From contig NZ_LMID01000010.1 in NCBI RefSeq assembly GCF_001428605.1, positions 62,001 to 126,000 on the forward strand: 64,000 nt of DNA, given 5' to 3'. Shown in pieces: positions 43,522 to 53,577 of the stretch. The notes below the pieces were generated by a model. The model made no database searches. It was not told the origin of the DNA and saw nothing but the letters and a program-made list of their open reading frames with translations. Made by a program: the position numbers and the translations under genes. Within the stretch, counting starts at the first letter, position 1; every line of letters begins with the position of its first letter. This DNA is from Sphingomonas sp. Root720. Lineage in GTDB: Bacteria > Pseudomonadota > Alphaproteobacteria > Sphingomonadales > Sphingomonadaceae.

Positions 43522-46500
43522 TCAATAATCCTTCGAGTAGCGCAAACTGACGTTCGAGCCGCCGAAGGATCCGGTCGAGCTCAGGATCGAGAGGGTCTTC
43601 GACAGTGCGACCTCCAGCTGGGTGGCGGTGAAGCCCCGCGCATCGGTGATCACCTCCACATAGACGTCGTTGGAGATGTACTGCCCGGCGGCCAGCGCCG
43701 TGCCGCGGCCCGCCGTCTTGTCGGCGCCGAGCACGCGCAGGCGATCGATGCCCGAGGCCGAGCGAAGCTTGCCGAGCGGATTGAGGCCGCCGCCCGACCC
43801 GCGCAGCGAATTGAGCGCGGCGGCGAGCTGGATCGCCTGGGTCGGCGACAAATTGGTCAGCGACGACCCGAACAACAGCCGCGACAGCACCTCGTCCTGC
43901 GGCAGGTTGGGAGTCGAGGTGAACGACACCTGCGGATTGAGCGCATGGCCGCCGATATTGATCGTCGCCGTCACTCCCTCGACCGTCGTGTCGGCCGACA
44001 GGTCGAGTTGCGGATCGTTCACGGGACCGCCTTCGAAGCGGACCTCACCGTCTTGGGCCAGTTCGAAACGACGGCCGGCGAAGCTGTAGGTACCGCGCAC
44101 GACGGAAAGCTTGCCGGTCACGCGGGGATCGCTGGCGGTACCGCCGACCCTTAGGTCGGTCGCCCATTCGGCCTCCAGGCCCATGCCGCTGACGAAGATC
44201 TTGTTGTCCGCCCGCACCCGGATATCGAGCTTCCAGTTGCTGGGAAGGGCGCTCGGTTCGGGCTTGGCCGCGCCGGGATCTGTCACATCCTTGCGACGGC
44301 GCACGCCGGTCAGTTCGGCTACCTCGGCGGCGCCTTGGCGGATGATCTGGTAGCGGGCCTCGGGGATGGTCAGGTCGCCCTTGATGAGCGCGCCGGCGGC
44401 CTTGCTGTTGGTGACCGCGATCGTGCCCGAAACGGTCGCGCCGAGCGCATCGCTGCGCGCGAGCTGCGCGCGATGAAGTTCGGCCTTGAGGTTGATCGGG
44501 AAACCGCTGGCGGCATCGAGGCCGATCGTACCGCTGGCGCTTAGCGTGCCGCTGCCCGCCTTCCCCTTCAGCGAGACGATCTCCAGGCGTGAGCTGGTGA
44601 AACGGCCGTCGAGAGCAATGCCCGAGATCACGGTGCCGTAGGCATCGTTCTCGTAGCGCAACGCGCTCGCCCGGACGACGCCGGTGACGGTCGGCTGGTC
44701 GAGCCGCCCGCCGAAATCGGCGGCCAGCGCTATCGAACCGCTGACCTGCTGGCCCGCAATCCCGGTCAGGGTCCACAACACGTCGGCGGGGCCGTTATAG
44801 CGGATGCCCCCTGACAGCGGGGCCGCGAACAGGCGCTCGGTCAGCGTCGCGCCACCGCCCAGCGGCGCGAGCCGCGCCTGCATCCGGCCGACGATGGCGC
44901 CGCCGCGCCGGACCAGCGCGCGGATGTCCCCGCCCGAAGGATCGAGCGTGGCGAGCATCGCGATATCGACGGGGGCGGACACGACATAGGCCGCCGTTCG
45001 GGTGAACTTCGCGATGTCGAGCCGCGCGCGCAGCGTGGGAATGGTGGCATCCGGGGCCGCCATATAATCGATCGTCCCCGTGGCGCGGCCGCCGAGGCCG
45101 AGCCCCGGCACGACCGCCTGGACGATCGAGACGTCCATATTGGCGAGCTTCGCGCGCAGGCTGGTCGACGCGCCATAGCTGCCGCTCAGCTCTACCTGCC
45201 CCTGCGGGACGACGATGGTCGCCGGGTCCAGGCGCCAGTCGGCGCCGACCCGGCTGACCGTCGCCGGCGCGGCCAGCCGGAAGGCGACGCCGTTGGCATG
45301 GCCCTTGATATTGGCGACGATCCGGGTCGGCGCGATCGCCGCCTGCATGGCGACGTCGAACGGCACGCCGCTGCGTCCGTTGGCGACCAGTGCGACGGTG
45401 CCGCTGCCGTCGCGATAATCGACCCGGCCCTGGGCGCGGCCGATCGTGGTTTCGCCCTGCCGAACATCCGCCAGCGCGAAGCGACCGGTCACCGCGGGTC
45501 CTTTCGGATAGAGAATCACGCGCGCCTTCACCGTGCCAGCGCCGATGCTGATCGGAATGTCTCCGGGGATGCGCGCGGCCTTGGCGGTCAGGTCGATATC
45601 GGCTTGCTGGTTCGCACCGGCGGCGGCAAGCCGGACATTGCCGTTCAGCCCCGAACCGGCGAGCGCCAGCGTTCCGGCGAACGGGCCGCCGGGCGTCTGG
45701 ACGATCGAGCCCGAGACATCGATGCCGGCAAGGGTCGCCTTGCGGACGTCCACCGCCAGCGGCCCGCGACCGCTGCGGATGATGACATCGGCACTGACGG
45801 GGCCGTAAGCCGACTGGCCCTTCGCCCGCACCGCATAGCCGGTCGGCACACCGCGCAGCTCGGCCTCGACCGCGCGCAACCCGATGCCCATTCCAGGACG
45901 ATCGGCGCGCAGCCGCACCAGCGGGCGTTCGAGCGTTCCCGATGCGGTGACCGACAAGGGCCCATAGGCTTTCGACGTCGCGCGGGCGGCGAAGGCGATC
46001 CGGCCGGTGTCGACGCTGTAGCTGCCGCGCCCGCCGACGATGCGGAAATCGGGTGCGGTCAAGGTGAGGCCGGTCAGCGTCGCGACACCGTTCTCGTCGA
46101 AGCCGAAGCGCGCGGTGGTCACGGCATTGCCGCCCAGCGTATCGCGCAGCGTGGCGTTGTCGAGGCTGCGCGTGACGATCCGGAACACGCCGCTCACGCC
46201 GAAGCCACCCTTCGGGCCCGGCACCAGCTTCGCATCGGTGGTCAGGCTGATCCGGCCGAGGCCGTCGATCCGGTAATCGTTGACCCTGCCCTTGATCGCG
46301 CCGGTATACCGGCCCTTCGCGATGTCGGCGAGGACGATCGCGGTCGCATCGATCTGCGACGATTTAAGTTTGAGATTGTCGGACAGCAACCGGCCGTTCG
46401 ACCATTTGAGGTCGCCGTCGATCGCGAGATTCGTCAGCAGCCCGCCCGCCGCCACGTTCAGCCCGGTGACCGCCCGCGCCGTGGCATGGACCGGGATCGC

Positions 46501-47733
46501 GATATGGTTCGCGTCGATCACCGCGCGGCCGGTGGCCTTCAGCCCCTCGACCCCCATCGATCCGAAACCGATGGCGTCCGCCGACAATCTATAGTCGATC
46601 GTGGGCGTGCCGAAGGGACCGTCCAGCGTGGCCGACAGCCGCACGTCGCGGCCCCGGACATTGTCGGCGATCGCGCCGGGCGCGATCAGCCGCGCGTCGA
46701 CGCGCAGGCCGCCGAAGCGATTTCGCCCCAGATCGACGAGACCGATCGCGTCGACGGCCGCGGCGTCCGACCGCGCGGCAAGGCGCAGGTCGACCTTTCG
46801 CTCGGCCAGCGTAGCGGCCAGGTCGATTGCGAGCTTCGGCGCGGTGAGCCGCGCGGCGGGACCGCTCAGGACCGCAGCGGGTATCGTGTCGCCCTTGACT
46901 GTGAAGCGTCCGTTGCCCGCCGTTATCGCGAGATCGGCGAGGCTTGCGTCGCCAGCCCGCGCGGTCGCCTTGCCCGTCCAGTTCGCCCAGTCACCCCGCC
47001 CGGTCAGCTCCATCGACAGCGGTTTGCCGAGCCCGGAATAGCTGTCGACCAGCCCGCCCTTCGGCGCGGCCAACCTTGCATCCACCAGCAAACGGTTGGA
47101 GGCGGGTACGGCATCGAGCCTGACCCGAAGCATGTCCCCACCCGCAACGTCGCGCGCCACCAGCGCCCGCGCGTCGAGATCGAGCCGGGCCCGCCCGTCG
47201 GCGATGTCGGCCGATCCGGCGATCCGCACGATGTGCCGGCGGCCCGTGACCGGAGGCTCGATGACGAGCCGGTCGATCGCCACCCGGCCGACCGCGATGT
47301 CGATATCGGGCAGAAGGGGCGCGTCGGGATCGGCCAGGGTCGGGCGGAACGCCGGACTCCGCAATAGCTGGATCTCGGGCGACGCAAGTTCCCGGATATC
47401 GACCTTGCTGCCGGTCAGATAGGCGAGCGGGCGCCAGTCGAGGGTCACCTCTCCCGCGCGCAGGAAGACGCCGCGGGGATCGCGCAATTCGAGACCTTCG
47501 ATCTTCATGCGGCCATAGATCGAACCCTCGATCCGTCCGATCCCGACCCGCATCCCGGTTTCGGTCTCGAAACCGGCGATGCGATCGGCCAGGAAGCGGC
47601 GCCCCGGGCTGGTGTCCAGCCCCAGGACGATGATCGCCAGCAGCAGCAACAGGCCGCCGATTGCGACCCCGGCCCATTTGGCGATCGACAGCCAGAGCGG
47701 CCGCGCAGGCGTGACGGGGCGTTCGTCGGCCAT
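43522..47733 (-). CDS. tamB: Translocation and assembly module subunit TamB
   Basis: This 1403-residue inner-membrane-anchored periplasmic protein has an N-terminal transmembrane anchor (about 13-40), a very long repetitive beta-rich body and the conserved C-terminal TamB (DUF490) domain, ending in FGGSNVSLRYSKDY. The family bridges the envelope and moves phospholipids or helps insert outer-membrane proteins with TamA. The length is within the alphaproteobacterial range. Its ATG overlaps the tamA stop (TGATG), so they are coupled. Confidence 0.93.
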   Translation of the reverse strand: MADERPVTPARPLWLSIAKWAGVAIGGLLLLLAIIVLGLDTSPGRRFLADRIAGFETETGMRVGIGRIEGSIYGRMKIEGLELRDPRGVFLRAGEVTLDWRPLAYLTGSKVDIRELASPEIQLLRSPAFRPTLADPDAPLLPDIDIAVGRVAIDRLVIEPPVTGRRHIVRIAGSADIADGRARLDLDARALVARDVAGGDMLRVRLDAVPASNRLLVDARLAAPKGGLVDSYSGLGKPLSMELTGRGDWANWTGKATARAGDASLADLAITAGNGRFTVKGDTIPAAVLSGPAARLTAPKLAIDLAATLAERKVDLRLAARSDAAAVDAIGLVDLGRNRFGGLRVDARLIAPGAIADNVRGRDVRLSATLDGPFGTPTIDYRLSADAIGFGSMGVEGLKATGRAVIDANHIAIPVHATARAVTGLNVAAGGLLTNLAIDGDLKWSNGRLLSDNLKLKSSQIDATAIVLADIAKGRYTGAIKGRVNDYRIDGLGRISLTTDAKLVPGPKGGFGVSGVFRIVTRSLDNATLRDTLGGNAVTTARFGFDENGVATLTGLTLTAPDFRIVGGRGSYSVDTGRIAFAARATSKAYGPLSVTASGTLERPLVRLRADRPGMGIGLRAVEAELRGVPTGYAVRAKGQSAYGPVSADVIIRSGRGPLAVDVRKATLAGIDVSGSIVQTPGGPFAGTLALAGSGLNGNVRLAAAGANQQADIDLTAKAARIPGDIPISIGAGTVKARVILYPKGPAVTGRFALADVRQGETTIGRAQGRVDYRDGSGTVALVANGRSGVPFDVAMQAAIAPTRIVANIKGHANGVAFRLAAPATVSRVGADWRLDPATIVVPQGQVELSGSYGASTSLRAKLANMDVSIVQAVVPGLGLGGRATGTIDYMAAPDATIPTLRARLDIAKFTRTAAYVVSAPVDIAMLATLDPSGGDIRALVRRGGAIVGRMQARLAPLGGGATLTERLFAAPLSGGIRYNGPADVLWTLTGIAGQQVSGSIALAADFGGRLDQPTVTGVVRASALRYENDAYGTVISGIALDGRFTSSRLEIVSLKGKAGSGTLSASGTIGLDAASGFPINLKAELHRAQLARSDALGATVSGTIAVTNSKAAGALIKGDLTIPEARYQIIRQGAAEVAELTGVRRRKDVTDPGAAKPEPSALPSNWKLDIRVRADNKIFVSGMGLEAEWATDLRVGGTASDPRVTGKLSVVRGTYSFAGRRFELAQDGEVRFEGGPVNDPQLDLSADTTVEGVTATINIGGHALNPQVSFTSTPNLPQDEVLSRLLFGSSLTNLSPTQAIQLAAALNSLRGSGGGLNPLGKLRSASGIDRLRVLGADKTAGRGTALAAGQYISNDVYVEVITDARGFTATQLEVALSKTLSILSSTGSFGGSNVSLRYSKDY

Positions 47734-49763
47734 CAGAAGGCCTGCCCGATCGAAATGTAGAGTGCGACCTTGGATTCGCCCGGCTGGCGGTTGATCGGGG
47801 TGGCGAGATCGATGCGGAACGGCCCGAAATTGGTATAGTAGCGGACGCCGATGCCGGCCCCGTAGCGCATGTTGCTGATCGATGGCGTCGAGCTTTCGCC
47901 AACCCGGCCCGCGTCGAAGAACGGAACGATGCCATAGTCGCCGAAGCGGTAGCGTGCCTCGATCGCGAACTCGGTCAGCGACCGGCCGCCGATGGGATCG
48001 TCGTTTACGTCCTTGGGGCCGAGCTGCTGATAGCCGAAGCCCCGCACCGAACCGCCGCCGCCGGCATAATAGCGCCGGGACGGCGCGATATCGTCGCGCG
48101 CCGCGCCGACGATCGACCCCACCCGCGCACGCCCCGCCAGCACGATCGCCTCACCGATCGGATAATAGGCGCTGCCTTCGGCAAGGAGCCGGGCATAACC
48201 GTCGAACCCGCCGCCACCGGTGCGTTTCTGCGCCTCGGGGCTCAGCCGACCGCTGATCCGGAAGCCCCTGGTCGGATCGAGCAGGCTGTTTGAACGATCA
48301 TAGCCGATCTGGAGGGGGACCGCCGCGATCAGATAGGTGCTCTTGTCGCGATCGAGCATCGCGGTTTCGAACGGGGTCTCGCGGGTCGCGATCAGCTCGC
48401 CTCCGACGCTCCACGTCCAGCGCTTCTGGAAGATCGGCGTGCTCTGCCGCGACAGGCTGCCCGACAGGGTGATCGTCTGCGCATTATAGGCGTCGAAATC
48501 CTGCCGCGCGACCGAGGCGCCAAGCGCGAAGCTGCGATCGCGCTGCCCGGCGTTGGACCGGCGAAACGTCGTGCCCACGCTCTGCTGCAGGGTGCCCGCG
48601 ACCGCTTCGACCGTCAGCGCCCCCTCCGGCGGAAAGAGGTTGCGGTGCGTCCATGATCCGGTCAGCTTGATGCCCTCGCCGGTGCCATAGCCCGCGCTCC
48701 CGGCCAGCTGGCGCGCGGGGCCGCGCGTCTGGTGGACGAGAATGTCGACCACCTCGGTGCCGTCCTCGCCCACCCGCCCGGTCTTCACCGGCTCGATCGC
48801 GTTGGTGGACAGCAGGCTGGTCGCGATCAGGGCCTGGCGAAGGTCGTCGACCTGCCGGCTGTCATAGAGCTCGCCGGGATCGAATCGGCTGATCACGTTC
48901 AGATGCCCGGGCGTGAACACCGGGTCGCCGTCGGTCCGGATCGCACCGAAACGGGCTTTCGGTCCGGCATCGAGCGGCAGGCTGTAGTCGCCTGTGTGAT
49001 CGCGGTCGTCGAGCAGGATGTCGCGCTGGCCGACGCTGGCGAACGGGTAGCCGCGCTCCGGCAGGCGCAGCGCGATATTGGCCTCGGCGCTCTGGACGTC
49101 GGCAGCAACGATCGGCTCGCCGGTCTTGAGATCGAGCGCCTCGCGCGCGAACCGGGTCGGCTCGGGCGGCGCGTCGGTGATCGCGATATCGCCGAACATG
49201 TATCGCGGCCCGGGGGTGGCGGTCAGCGTCACCGTCAGGCTGTTGGTCGCGTTGGGCAGCGTGTCGATTGTGGCAGCCGCGATGCCGTCATAATAGCCTT
49301 CCGACCGCAACAGCCGCTCGGCCAGCTTCACGTCCTCGTCGGCACGGGCAGACACCTGCGCGGCGTTCGCGGCGTCGCGTCCGTCCTGGAGCAGGGCGGA
49401 AAGATCGCGAAAGACGTCCTCCAGGCCGACCGGCTTCAATCCCCGGACCACCAGCTTGTACCGGATCTCCGCCGCCTTCTCGTCGGCCACCTCGATTTCG
49501 GGTGGGGGGGCTGCGTCGAAGGTGGCGATCGGCGGCAAGGGCGCGGCCAGCTCCGGGTCGGCAGCAGGCGCCGCGGACGCGTCGACGGGCGCCTCCGACG
49601 ATGGCGGCTCCGACGATAGCGGGATCGTGGCGTCGAGCGGCGGCAGGCTCTTCTCGAAGGCCGGGTCCTCGAGCGCCGTATCGTCGGGCGACAGCTGCGC
49701 CAGTGCCGGCACCGCAAGGCCGAAGCTTGCGCCGCACAGCAGAATCAGTGGCCGTATGAACAC
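47733..49763 (-). CDS. tamA: Outer-membrane assembly protein TamA (BamA/Omp85 family)
   Basis: This 676-residue Omp85 protein has a signal peptide ending VPALAQ, a Pro/Ala/Asp-rich linker (about 25-95), POTRA domains (about 100-340) and a 16-strand barrel. In the barrel are GGGGSVRGFGYQQLGP, typical of the lid/L6 region (VRGF), and a C-terminal PGESKVALYISIGQAF. The start is GTG at 49763 with a GGGGG box. It is followed by tamB. Confidence 0.93.
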   Translation of the reverse strand: MFIRPLILLCGASFGLAVPALAQLSPDDTALEDPAFEKSLPPLDATIPLSSEPPSSEAPVDASAAPAADPELAAPLPPIATFDAAPPPEIEVADEKAAEIRYKLVVRGLKPVGLEDVFRDLSALLQDGRDAANAAQVSARADEDVKLAERLLRSEGYYDGIAAATIDTLPNATNSLTVTLTATPGPRYMFGDIAITDAPPEPTRFAREALDLKTGEPIVAADVQSAEANIALRLPERGYPFASVGQRDILLDDRDHTGDYSLPLDAGPKARFGAIRTDGDPVFTPGHLNVISRFDPGELYDSRQVDDLRQALIATSLLSTNAIEPVKTGRVGEDGTEVVDILVHQTRGPARQLAGSAGYGTGEGIKLTGSWTHRNLFPPEGALTVEAVAGTLQQSVGTTFRRSNAGQRDRSFALGASVARQDFDAYNAQTITLSGSLSRQSTPIFQKRWTWSVGGELIATRETPFETAMLDRDKSTYLIAAVPLQIGYDRSNSLLDPTRGFRISGRLSPEAQKRTGGGGFDGYARLLAEGSAYYPIGEAIVLAGRARVGSIVGAARDDIAPSRRYYAGGGGSVRGFGYQQLGPKDVNDDPIGGRSLTEFAIEARYRFGDYGIVPFFDAGRVGESSTPSISNMRYGAGIGVRYYTNFGPFRIDLATPINRQPGESKVALYISIGQAF

Positions 49764-49936
49764 GCTACCCCCTCGACCACACGCCGTCGGCTCCGCCGGT
49801 CGTGCGCGCTTCCTGGGCCTGTTAAAGTTTCAGACGCGCCAATGTTCCTTGAAATCATGCGAAGCGCCAACCTCGGTCGATGAACGGGCGGCGATCGGCG
49901 GCCGGTCGCGGCGCGGATCCCCGTGACTGCCGCCAG

Positions 49937-50094
49937 ATGCTCGACACCGACCTGACCGCGCGGTTCCCGACCCACCACGCGACGGGACGCATGGTGCAAC
50001 CCGAAGATATCGCCCATATGGTCGCGTCGCTCGCCAGCCATGCGGGCGGCTCATCACGGGCCGGTCCATCGGCACCGATGGAGGCTTCGAATGA
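49937..50094 (+). pseudogene. 3' remnant of a short-chain dehydrogenase gene
   Basis: The plus strand here encodes an SDR C-terminus without the rest of the protein: MLDTDLTARFPTHHATGRM, then VQPEDIAHMVASLASHAGG. One base is then missing near 50050. In the next frame the sequence continues FITGRSIGTDGGFE to a stop at 50092-50094, which overlaps the start of the next gene. About 200 upstream codons expected for an SDR are absent. It is therefore a truncated and frameshifted relic, left after a deletion between tamA and the hydroxyacid dehydrogenase. Confidence 0.72.
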
Positions 50095-51056
50095 CGATCC
50101 TGCAGACCTCTCCGCTCGCCGCCCCCCGCCAGCCCGTCGACATGCTGGATCATCCGGTACCGATGCTCGACCGGCTCGACGATCCCGACGGCTGGCTCGC
50201 GGAACATGGCGGCTCGGTCGAATGCCTGATCACCCATGCCATGTGCGGGGCGTCGGCCGACCTGCTGGCGCGCCTGCCGAAGCTGAAGTTGATCGCCAAT
50301 TTCGGGGCGGGCATCGATCTCATCGACTTCGCTGCGGTGCGCGCGGGCGGGATCGCCGTGACCGCGTCGGGCGACGTGCTGACCCACGACGTCGCCGATC
50401 TCGCCTTGTGGCAGATGCTGACCCTGCTCCGCGGCAATGGCGGGGCGGACGCCTTCGTGCGAGCGGGCGGCTGGCTCGAGGGCCCCCTGCCCCTCGGCCG
50501 ATCGACCCAGGGGCGCAAGCTCGGCATCCTCGGCTTCGGCCGGATCGGGCAGGCGATCGCGCACCGTGCCGACGCGGTCGGGATGCAGGTCGCCTATTTC
50601 AGCCGCCGCCCGATCGCCGGATCGGCCGCGAGCCACGAGGCCGATGCGCTGGCCCTCGCCCGCTGGGCCGATATCGTGACGATCGCCCTGCCCGGCGGCG
50701 CCGCGACCCATTCGTTGGTGGACCGCGCCTTCCTCGATGCGCTCGGCCCCGACGGCCTGCTCGTCAACATCGCGCGCGGCAGCGTGGTCGACGAGGATGC
50801 GCTGGCCGCCGCCCTGCATGAAGGCCGGCTGGGCGGCGCGGCGCTCGACGTCTTCCGCAATGAACCCGCGATCGCGCCGGCGCTGCTGTCGGCGCCCAAT
50901 CTCCTCCTCACCCCGCATATCGGTTCGGCCACACAGGACGCCCGTCTCGCGATGCTCGGGCATGTCGTCGACAATATCCGCGCCTTCCTCGAAGGAAGGC
51001 CGCTGTCCGGCCTCGTTGGCGCGAACGCACAGGACGATGCGACGGCTCTGAAATAG
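50091..51056 (+). CDS. D-2-hydroxyacid dehydrogenase
   Basis: This 321-residue NAD(P)-dependent dehydrogenase has NFGAGIDLIDF, the cofactor loop LGILGFGRIGQAIAH, the catalytic arginine in NIARGSVVDEDAL, a Glu in FRNEPAI and the His in LLTPHIGSAT. Start 50091 overlaps the stop of the SDR remnant (ATGA), a coupling that must predate the deletion of the SDR. The family reduces glyoxylate, hydroxypyruvate or other 2-keto acids. Substrate is not known. It is a distant paralogue of the gene at 1577-2545. Confidence 0.87.
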   Translation: MTILQTSPLAAPRQPVDMLDHPVPMLDRLDDPDGWLAEHGGSVECLITHAMCGASADLLARLPKLKLIANFGAGIDLIDFAAVRAGGIAVTASGDVLTHDVADLALWQMLTLLRGNGGADAFVRAGGWLEGPLPLGRSTQGRKLGILGFGRIGQAIAHRADAVGMQVAYFSRRPIAGSAASHEADALALARWADIVTIALPGGAATHSLVDRAFLDALGPDGLLVNIARGSVVDEDALAAALHEGRLGGAALDVFRNEPAIAPALLSAPNLLLTPHIGSATQDARLAMLGHVVDNIRAFLEGRPLSGLVGANAQDDATALK

Positions 51057-51122
51057 CTCTCGGGTGGCCCCATGGAATGTCCGGGATCGTCCATCCGGAT
51101 CCGATTGCTCCACGACCGCCGA

Positions 51123-53390
51123 TCAGCGCCGCCGGACCACCTCCGCCGCCGCGATCGCGGTCAGGTTCAATATCCCGCGTGAGGTGACTCCCGGGGTCAG
51201 GACGTGGATGGGCTGGTTCAGCCCCATCAGCATCGGCCCGACCGTCGGCGAACTCGACGACGCCCCCAACGCGCTCAGCGTGATGTTTGCGGCATCGAGG
51301 TTGGGCATCACCAGCAGATTGGCCGATCCCTCGAACCGCGTGTCCGGGACCAGCCGCTCGCGCAGCGGCTGCGACAGCGCGGCATCGGCATGCATCTCGC
51401 CGTCGACGCACAGGTCGGGGGCGATCCGGCGGACGATCTTGAGCGCCTCGCGCATCTTGCGCGCGCTGGGACTGTGCGACGCGCCGAAGTTGGAATGCGA
51501 CAGCAGCGCCACGCGGGGATCGAGGCCGAACTGGCGGACGGCGCGTTCGGCCAGCACGGTCATCTCCGCAATCTGGTCGGGGGTCGGATCGGGCACCATA
51601 TGCGTGTCGGTGATGAACAGCGCGCCGGCATCGAGGATCAGACCCGACAGCGCATAGACGCGCTGGGCCGCCTCCGCCCGGTCGATCGTGCGCAGCACAT
51701 GCTCGACCTGGCCCCAATATTCCGAATTGCCGCCGACCAGCGCCGCTTCGACATGGCCGGTCTGCAGCAGCATCGCGGCGGTGACGGTCGGCCGGCGATA
51801 GACATGGCGGACGATCTCGGCGGAGGGCACGCCGCGCCGCCCGGCGACGGCGCGATAGGCCTCGGCCAGCGGACCGAGGATGGCGTGATCGGTTTCAGGA
51901 TCGACGACGTCGACGTCGCGGTCGAGCTCGAAACGCAGCCCGAGGCTCGGCATCTTCTCCGCGAGGATGCGGCGGCGTGCGATGATGGTCGGCCGGACTA
52001 TGCCGTCGTCGAGTGCGTCCTGGACGGCGCGCAGGACCCGCTCGTCCTCGCCTTCGCCATAGGCGATCCGGGCGCGCGCGCCGCGCGCAGCCTCGAACAC
52101 CGGCATCATCAGCTGGCCCGAACGAGCATTTTGCTGGGCGAGGGTGCGGCGATAGGCGTCGACGTCGATCGGCCGCCGCGCGACGCCCGAGTCGATCGCC
52201 GCCTGCGCCACCGCCGGCGCGATCTCGGCGATCAGCCGCGGATCGAACGGCGTCGGGATGATATAGTCGGGCCCGAAGCCGAGCTTGCTGCCGCCATAGG
52301 CTTGCGCCACGCTCTCATGCGCCGGCAGGCGGGCCAGGGCGGCGATGGCTTCCGCCGCCGCCACCTTCATGGCTTCGTTGATCGTCGTCGCCCCGACGTC
52401 CAGCGCACCGCGGAAGATATAGGGGAAGCACAGGACGTTGTTGACCTGGTTCGGATAGTCGGACCGCCCCGTCGCCACGATCGCATCCGGTCGCGCGGCA
52501 CGGGCGATCTCGGGCAATATCTCGGGCTCCGGGTTGGCCAGCGCGAAGATCAGCGGCCGGTCCGACAGCAGCGGCAGCCATTCGGGCTTGAGCACGCCGG
52601 GCGCCGACAGGCCCAGGAAGACGTTCGCACCGGGCAGCACCTCCGGCAGCGTCCTGGCATCGGTCGCGCGGGCGTAGCGCGCCATGTTGGGCGCCATGCC
52701 TTCCCGCCCGGCATGGACCACCCCGTCCTTGTCGGTCAGCGTGACGTTGCCGGCCGGCAGGCCCATCGAGACGAGCAGGTCGACGCAGGCCAGCGCCGCG
52801 GCGCCGGCACCCGACGTGACCAGCTTCGCGTCCGACAGGCTGATATTCTGCAGCACGAGCGCGTTGCGGACTGCGGCGGCCACCACGATCGCGGTGCCGT
52901 GCTGGTCGTCGTGGAAGACCGGGATGTTCATCCGGTCCCTGAGCGCCGCTTCGATCGCGAAGCATTCCGGCGCCCTGATGTCCTCCAGGTTGATGCCGCC
53001 GAAGGTCGGCTCGAGCAGCGCCACCGTCTCGATGAACTTCTCGGGGTCGGTCGTGTCGATCTCGATGTCGAACACGTCGATGCCGGCGAACTTCTTGAAC
53101 AGGACCGCCTTGCCCTCCATCACCGGCTTCGACGCCAGCGCCCCGATCGCGCCCAGGCCGAGCACCGCGGTGCCGTTCGAGATCACCGCCACCAGGTTGC
53201 CGCGCGCGGTATAGTCGAGCGCCTTGTCCGGATCGGCCGCGATCTCCTCGCACGGCGCCGCCACGCCGGGCGAATAGGCGAGCGCCAGATCGCGCTGGTT
53301 GACCATGCGCTTCGTGGGTTCGATGCGCATTTTACCGGGCTGCGGGAATCGATGATAATCGAGCGCCGCTCGACGAAGCGTGTCTTTCAT
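51123..53390 (-). CDS. maeB: NADP-dependent malic enzyme, two-domain MaeB
   Basis: This 755-residue protein has an N-terminal malic enzyme (1-425) with [24 protein letters not shown] and the cofactor loop [12 protein letters not shown]. It is joined to a phosphotransacetylase-like C-terminal domain (about 430-755) with [16 protein letters not shown] and VLMPNL-type segments ([10 protein letters not shown]). The reaction is oxidative decarboxylation of malate to pyruvate with NADPH; the C-terminal part acts in regulation rather than catalysis in this type. The length and layout are normal for MaeB. Confidence 0.94.
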   Translation of the reverse strand: MKDTLRRAALDYHRFPQPGKMRIEPTKRMVNQRDLALAYSPGVAAPCEEIAADPDKALDYTARGNLVAVISNGTAVLGLGAIGALASKPVMEGKAVLFKKFAGIDVFDIEIDTTDPEKFIETVALLEPTFGGINLEDIRAPECFAIEAALRDRMNIPVFHDDQHGTAIVVAAAVRNALVLQNISLSDAKLVTSGAGAAALACVDLLVSMGLPAGNVTLTDKDGVVHAGREGMAPNMARYARATDARTLPEVLPGANVFLGLSAPGVLKPEWLPLLSDRPLIFALANPEPEILPEIARAARPDAIVATGRSDYPNQVNNVLCFPYIFRGALDVGATTINEAMKVAAAEAIAALARLPAHESVAQAYGGSKLGFGPDYIIPTPFDPRLIAEIAPAVAQAAIDSGVARRPIDVDAYRRTLAQQNARSGQLMMPVFEAARGARARIAYGEGEDERVLRAVQDALDDGIVRPTIIARRRILAEKMPSLGLRFELDRDVDVVDPETDHAILGPLAEAYRAVAGRRGVPSAEIVRHVYRRPTVTAAMLLQTGHVEAALVGGNSEYWGQVEHVLRTIDRAEAAQRVYALSGLILDAGALFITDTHMVPDPTPDQIAEMTVLAERAVRQFGLDPRVALLSHSNFGASHSPSARKMREALKIVRRIAPDLCVDGEMHADAALSQPLRERLVPDTRFEGSANLLVMPNLDAANITLSALGASSSSPTVGPMLMGLNQPIHVLTPGVTSRGILNLTAIAAAEVVRRR

Positions 53391-53577
53391 GGCGGGGTCA
53401 TTCCTGTGCAGGCAAGGCGATCTGGAGCACGCGCTGTACCAGCGATGCCGGAATCTTCAATGATCGCGCGGGTATGGGACCATGCCCGTGGCGTCTGGCG
53501 ACATCCAGGGGGCCGCGCCGGCGGCATCGCAGTCTCGGTCTTCCGCTGGACCCCGAGCATCCCTATCTTCGCCCCCG

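Noticed and set aside
45298-47367. 689-codon open frame opposite tamB
   Set aside because: Antisense shadow of tamB without a ribosome site or motifs.
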